Below are positions 6,757 through 9,911 of a stretch of DNA of 9,911 nt, piece after piece (position 1 is the stretch's first letter; every line of letters begins with the position of its first letter). The notes beneath the pieces were generated by a model, which was not told where the DNA came from, did no database searches, and saw only the letters and a program-made list of their open reading frames with translations. Where the stretch lies: contig CAJKFZ010000092.1 in the NCBI GenBank assembly GCA_905199285.1, positions 1 through 9,911 of the forward strand, given 5' to 3'. Origin of the DNA: an uncultured Ruminococcus sp. (GTDB lineage: Bacteria > Bacillota > Clostridia > Oscillospirales > Ruminococcaceae). The position numbers and the translations under genes were made by a program.

Positions 6757-7949
6757 TCTTGTTCCTCCTTATCTGAGCCGTTTATTACAACTACTTTAGC
6801 AATTTTCTTTTCCATTGCATATGCTCTTGCGGAATCAATATCCTCAAAGAGAGCATTTTCTACAATAAATCCCTTTTCACGGTATTCCTGAGCTTTCTTT
6901 ATAGCGGCAACCTCGCAGCCCTGTTCGGCAAAAACGAGAATATCAGCTTTTGGAGCAGCTGGAAGAACTCCGCTTTTTTCAATAACTTTTGCTACACCGT
7001 TAATATTTATAGCAAATCCGACTGCCGGAACATCATAGCCAAATTCAGAAATAAGCCTATCGTATCTTCCTCCGGAAATAATTTCTGCTCCGTGTCCCTG
7101 AAGATATCCCTTTATGATAAGGCCGGTATAATAATCCGTTTTATTTACAATTCCCAGATCTACTGTAATTTTACCGTCGTTTCCGCATATTTCGCAAGCG
7201 TCACGATAAATCTCACGAAGCTCGTTGAGTATACGTTTTATATTTTCATCAGGCATAAGCTCTTCTGCTTTTTCAAAAACATCTTCTCCGCCAAAAAGAG
7301 CTGGGAGTTTTTTTAGAGCAACGGTCACGGGACTGTTTCCAAGAGTATCAAGCAGATCGTTAAGTGCAGGAAAATTCTTAGTTTCAATATGCTGTCTGAT
7401 TTTTTCCTTTGTATGTTCTGACACATCAAGTTTACCGACAAGTTCTTTAAAAATTCCGATATGTCCGATCTCAAGAGAAAATTCAGTTCCGAAAGATTTA
7501 AGCGATTCTACCGCAGTTGAGATTACTTCAAGATCTGCTGTTTTTAACTCAGAACCGATAAGTTCAATTCCCGCCTGAGCTATCTCGTCACTTCTTCCTT
7601 TTAAGGCAGGTTCTGTGCGGTAAACGGTCTGACTGTAGCAAAGCTTCAGCGGAAGCATTGCGTCACGGAGTCTTGTTGCTACAACTCTTGCAATAGGCAT
7701 CGTTGAATCCGGCCGCATAACAAGGAGTCTGCCCTTGCTGTCTGTAAGTTTATAGAGATTCTCCTGTGGGAAATATCTGGAATTGAGATTGAAAACATCA
7801 AAAAATTCCAGACCGGGAGTGATCATTTCACTGTATCCTCTGCTTTTGAAAAGTTCAAGCAGGGAATTTTCTATATTTCTTCTTATAATACATTCACCGA
7901 AGAGCAGGTCTTTTGTACCCTCCGGAGTAATGAGGTCGTAATTTCGCAT
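6753..7949 (-). CDS. hisZ: ATP phosphoribosyltransferase regulatory subunit (HisRS-like)
   Basis: HisZ is a catalytically inactive paralogue of histidyl-tRNA synthetase that binds histidine and is required by short HisG. The 398 residues follow the class II synthetase core: a start like TPEGTKDLL (8-16), a motif 2 region at RPDSTMPIARVVATRL (79-94), Tyr110 and Arg111 in QTVYRTEPALKGR, and a motif 3-like SGGRYDRLISEFG (292-304). Residues from about 335 to the end form a small alpha/beta domain resembling a reduced anticodon-binding domain. A true HisRS is less likely because of the length and the hisG neighbour. It is the first gene of the operon. Its ATG is preceded at 6 bases by AAAGGAGG, the best ribosome binding site here. 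Confidence 0.95.
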   Translation of the reverse strand: MRNYDLITPEGTKDLLFGECIIRRNIENSLLELFKSRGYSEMITPGLEFFDVFNLNSRYFPQENLYKLTDSKGRLLVMRPDSTMPIARVVATRLRDAMLPLKLCYSQTVYRTEPALKGRSDEIAQAGIELIGSELKTADLEVISTAVESLKSFGTEFSLEIGHIGIFKELVGKLDVSEHTKEKIRQHIETKNFPALNDLLDTLGNSPVTVALKKLPALFGGEDVFEKAEELMPDENIKRILNELREIYRDACEICGNDGKITVDLGIVNKTDYYTGLIIKGYLQGHGAEIISGGRYDRLISEFGYDVPAVGFAININGVAKVIEKSGVLPAAPKADILVFAEQGCEVAAIKKAQEYREKGFIVENALFEDIDSARAYAMEKKIAKVVVINGSDKEEQE

Positions 7950-7955
7950 AATTAT

Positions 7956-7963
7956 CCTCCTTT
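7956..7963 (-). promoter_or_regulatory. Strong ribosome binding site of hisZ
   Basis: On the minus strand AAAGGAGG lies 6 bases before the hisZ ATG. It is the strongest Shine-Dalgarno match in the window and fits the position of hisZ as first gene of the operon. The predicted untranslated leader from the promoter upstream is only about 44 bases. Confidence 0.8.
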
Positions 7964-7978
7964 GTATGTTGCGCTACT

Positions 7979-8008
7979 TTAGTGTGCTAACATGATAATA
8001 TGATAGCA
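7979..8008 (-). promoter_or_regulatory. Candidate operator: overlapping dyads over the his promoter
   Basis: At 7985-8008 two 9-base arms, TGCTAACAT and ATGATAGCA on the plus strand, are inverted repeats matching at 8 of 9 positions around a 6-base centre. The dyad covers the -10 box and the expected transcription start. A second, shorter dyad at 7979-7990 (TTAG, four bases, CTAA) overlaps it. A symmetric site in this position is what a repressor operator looks like. TrpR-family regulators of histidine genes are known in Firmicutes, but the identity of any protein here is inference. No T run follows, so a terminator is unlikely. Confidence 0.5.
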
Positions 8009-8028
8009 TATTACTAAATAAAAGTCAA
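8000..8028 (-). promoter_or_regulatory. Sigma-A type promoter of the his operon
   Basis: On the minus strand TTGACT (8028-8023) is followed after exactly 17 bases by TATCAT (8005-8000). A TG one base before the -10 box makes it an extended -10 promoter. The match is five of six bases in each hexamer. The expected start is near 7993, giving a leader of about 44 bases before hisZ. The -35 box begins one base after the polC stop codon, so polC and his transcription have no room for a terminator between them. Confidence 0.85.
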
Positions 8029-8029
8029 G

Positions 8030-9911
8030 TTAAAATAATGAAAGCTGAGCAGAATCAGGCAATTCGCCGAATGCTCCTATACTTTTCAACATATCAATTG
8101 TTGTTTTTGACGCACCGCTCATTTCCTGAAGTTCTTCGACCGAGATAAATCCGCCTTTTTGAACGGCATCGTAAAGTCCTCTTGCGGCATTTTCTCCGAC
8201 ACCGCTCATTGCTGAAAACGGTATTCTAAGCTTTCCATCCTCAACCAAATAATCAACAGCATGAGATTTAAATAAATCTATCGGCAGAAACTCATAGCCT
8301 CTTGAAAGCATTTCGTTAGTTATGAGAAGAATATCATATAAATCGCTTTCTTTTTTAGAGCGATCGTTTCCAAGTGCTTTAAGCTCGTCAATTTTTGCTC
8401 TGACAGCAGCTTTTCCCTTAACGGCAAGCTCGGCGTCGAAATCTTCTCCACGAACAGAGAAATAAGTTGCATAGTATTCAAGGGGCTTTCGGAGCTTGAA
8501 CCAGCCAAGCTTTATTGCTGCAATAACGTAAGCGGCAGCATGAGCCTTCGGAAACATATATTTGATTTTAAGACAGCTTTCAATATACCATTCCGGAACA
8601 TCATGGTCACGAAGCATCTGCATAAGCTCCGGCGTAAACATTTTCGGAGCTTTTCCCTTACGAGTGAACTCCATGATCTGGAATGCCTGCTTCGGTTCAA
8701 CGCCTTTATACAGCAGATAAGTCATGATACTGTCACGAGTTCCGATAACGTCCGAAATAGTACAGATACCCTGATCAATGAGTTCCTTTGCATTTCCAAG
8801 CCAAACGTCAGTTCCGTGAGAAAGTCCCGAAATCTGGAGAAAATCACTGAATTTTGTAGGTTTAGCGTCAAGAAGCATCTGAATCGTAAATCCTGTACCC
8901 ATTTCAGGTATTCCAAGACTGCCTGTCTGACAGTATATCTCCTCGGGAGTAACTCCAAGAACATCGCAGTTGGTACACATTCTTATAACGTCCGGATCAG
9001 TGGTCGGAACATCTTTTATCTTGATTCCGGTGAGGTCTTCAAGATGCTTATAAAGAGTCGGGACAACGTGTCCAAGTTCATCAAGTTTAAGTATTGTATC
9101 GTGTAGCGAATTGAAGTCGAAGTGAGTGGTGATAACCTCAGAATCGGCTGAATCGGCAGGATGCTGAACAGGTGTAAAATCGTAGACATCGTAATCTGAC
9201 GGGACTACGACCATTCCTCCCGGATGCTGTCCGGTAGTTCTTTTTATTCCGGTACATCCTATCGAAAGACGTGTCATTTCCGCATTATTGAGCGTTATAC
9301 CGTTTTCCTCGCAGTATTTTTTTACATATCCGTAAGCCGTTTTATCAGCGACGGCAGAAATAGTTCCTGCCTTGAACACGTTTGATTTTCCGAAAAGCTG
9401 TTCGGTATAACGATGAGCCCAGAATTGATACTCGCCGGAGAAATTTAGGTCTATATCAGGAGCCTTATCTCCATCGAATCCGAGGAATGTTTCAAATGGG
9501 ATGTCGTGTCCGTCACGATGCATTTCTTCTCCGCAATCAGGACATTTTTTCGGCGGAAGATCATATCCCGAACCATACTTTCCGTCCAGCAGAAATTCAC
9601 TGTGTTTGCATTTCGGACATACATAGTGCGGCGGCAGCGGATTAACTTCCGAAATCCCTGCCATCGACGCTACAAACGACGAACCTACTGAACCTCTTGA
9701 ACCAACCAGATATCCGTTTTCCACAGAGTTCCATACAAGCTTCTGAGCAATGATATAAAGAACGGAAAATCCGTGCTTGATAATGGAAGAAAGTTCTCTG
9801 TTAAGGCGTTTTTCTACCAGTTCAGGAAGCGGATCACCGTAAATTTCTCTTGCTTTTTCATTGGTGATTTTCGTCAGTTCTTCCTCTGCTCCGTCAATGG
9901 TCGGGGTAAAT
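8030..9911 (-). CDS. polC: DNA polymerase III, PolC-type alpha subunit, C-terminal part (partial at window edge)
   Basis: PolC is the main replicative polymerase of low-GC Gram-positives. About 626 residues of a roughly 1,430-residue protein are visible. The N-terminal and 3'-5' exonuclease domains lie outside, and the frame stays open to the edge at 9911; the GTG at 9724 is internal. In visible numbering there is YGDPLPELVEKR near 38, GYLVGSRGSVGSSF (66-79), zinc cysteines 98, 101, 123 and 126, catalytic Asp152 and Asp154 in PDIDLNFSGEYQ, Asp277 in LKLDELGH as the third likely catalytic aspartate, TGQHPGGM (226-233), and later SGLSHGTDVWLGNA and the MFPKAHAAAY segment. The protein ends in QLSLF, the beta-clamp binding motif. 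Nothing is broken. It is cotranscribed in direction with the his operon but probably a separate unit. Confidence 0.97.
   Translation of the reverse strand, partial: FTPTIDGAEEELTKITNEKAREIYGDPLPELVEKRLNRELSSIIKHGFSVLYIIAQKLVWNSVENGYLVGSRGSVGSSFVASMAGISEVNPLPPHYVCPKCKHSEFLLDGKYGSGYDLPPKKCPDCGEEMHRDGHDIPFETFLGFDGDKAPDIDLNFSGEYQFWAHRYTEQLFGKSNVFKAGTISAVADKTAYGYVKKYCEENGITLNNAEMTRLSIGCTGIKRTTGQHPGGMVVVPSDYDVYDFTPVQHPADSADSEVITTHFDFNSLHDTILKLDELGHVVPTLYKHLEDLTGIKIKDVPTTDPDVIRMCTNCDVLGVTPEEIYCQTGSLGIPEMGTGFTIQMLLDAKPTKFSDFLQISGLSHGTDVWLGNAKELIDQGICTISDVIGTRDSIMTYLLYKGVEPKQAFQIMEFTRKGKAPKMFTPELMQMLRDHDVPEWYIESCLKIKYMFPKAHAAAYVIAAIKLGWFKLRKPLEYYATYFSVRGEDFDAELAVKGKAAVRAKIDELKALGNDRSKKESDLYDILLITNEMLSRGYEFLPIDLFKSHAVDYLVEDGKLRIPFSAMSGVGENAARGLYDAVQKGGFISVEELQEMSGASKTTIDMLKSIGAFGELPDSAQLSLF

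Noticed and set aside
7950..8029. Possible histidine T-box riboswitch or leader-peptide attenuator before hisZ
   Set aside because: The leader after the predicted start is only about 44 bases, with no T-box sequence, no run of histidine codons and no terminator hairpin with a T tract.
8540..9106. Plus-strand open frame of 188 codons inside polC
   Set aside because: It lies wholly opposite conserved PolC catalytic sequence, has no recognisable domain, and its composition follows from the codon bias of the gene beneath it.
1..9911. CRISPR array, insertion sequence, tRNA or rRNA gene
   Set aside because: No regularly spaced repeats, transposase-like frames, terminal inverted repeats or recognisable tRNA or rRNA sequence were seen on either strand.

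Overview
The window is read entirely from the minus strand. It holds the C-terminal part of a replicative DNA polymerase gene (polC) followed by an almost complete histidine biosynthesis operon. A PolC-type polymerase, the short HisG with a separate HisZ, split hisI and hisE, strong AAGGAGG ribosome binding sites and moderately low GC (about 40% by eye) point to a low-GC Gram-positive bacterium. A clostridial, Ruminococcus-like organism is my best guess, inferred from protein resemblance only. I see no convincing plus-strand gene.

Layout in transcription order, high to low coordinates: polC 3' part (9911-8030); an 80-base intergenic region with a strong promoter and an overlapping dyad (8028-7979); hisZ, hisG, hisD, hisC, hisB, hisH and hisA (7949-1854); a 154-residue non-his gene (1808-1344); a short 4Fe-4S ferredoxin-like tail (1333-1271); hisF (1267-512); a 108-base gap with a hairpin; hisI (403-56); and the first codons of hisE (53-1), cut by the window edge. 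Junctions from hisZ to hisA run from an 8-base overlap to a 12-base gap, which suggests translational coupling. hisI-hisE is equally tight, at 2 bases.

HisG with HisZ joins PRPP and ATP. HisE and HisI hydrolyse and open the product, HisA isomerises it, and HisH with HisF makes imidazole glycerol phosphate and AICAR. HisB dehydrates, HisC transaminates and HisD oxidises histidinol to histidine. The only step without a gene here is histidinol-phosphate phosphatase. HisB is the monofunctional dehydratase, so that enzyme must be encoded outside the window.

Most of the window is ordinary. The part that is not explained is 1268-1853, between hisA and hisF. It holds a gene of unknown function (possibly PUA/ASCH-like) whose leucine codons differ sharply from its neighbours, followed by an out-of-frame fragment with a perfect CxxCxxCxxxCP motif. 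Together they look like foreign DNA inserted into the operon, with the relic now carrying the hisF ribosome binding site. The second point of interest is the candidate operator over the hisZ promoter. I found no novel defence, mobile or RNA system.
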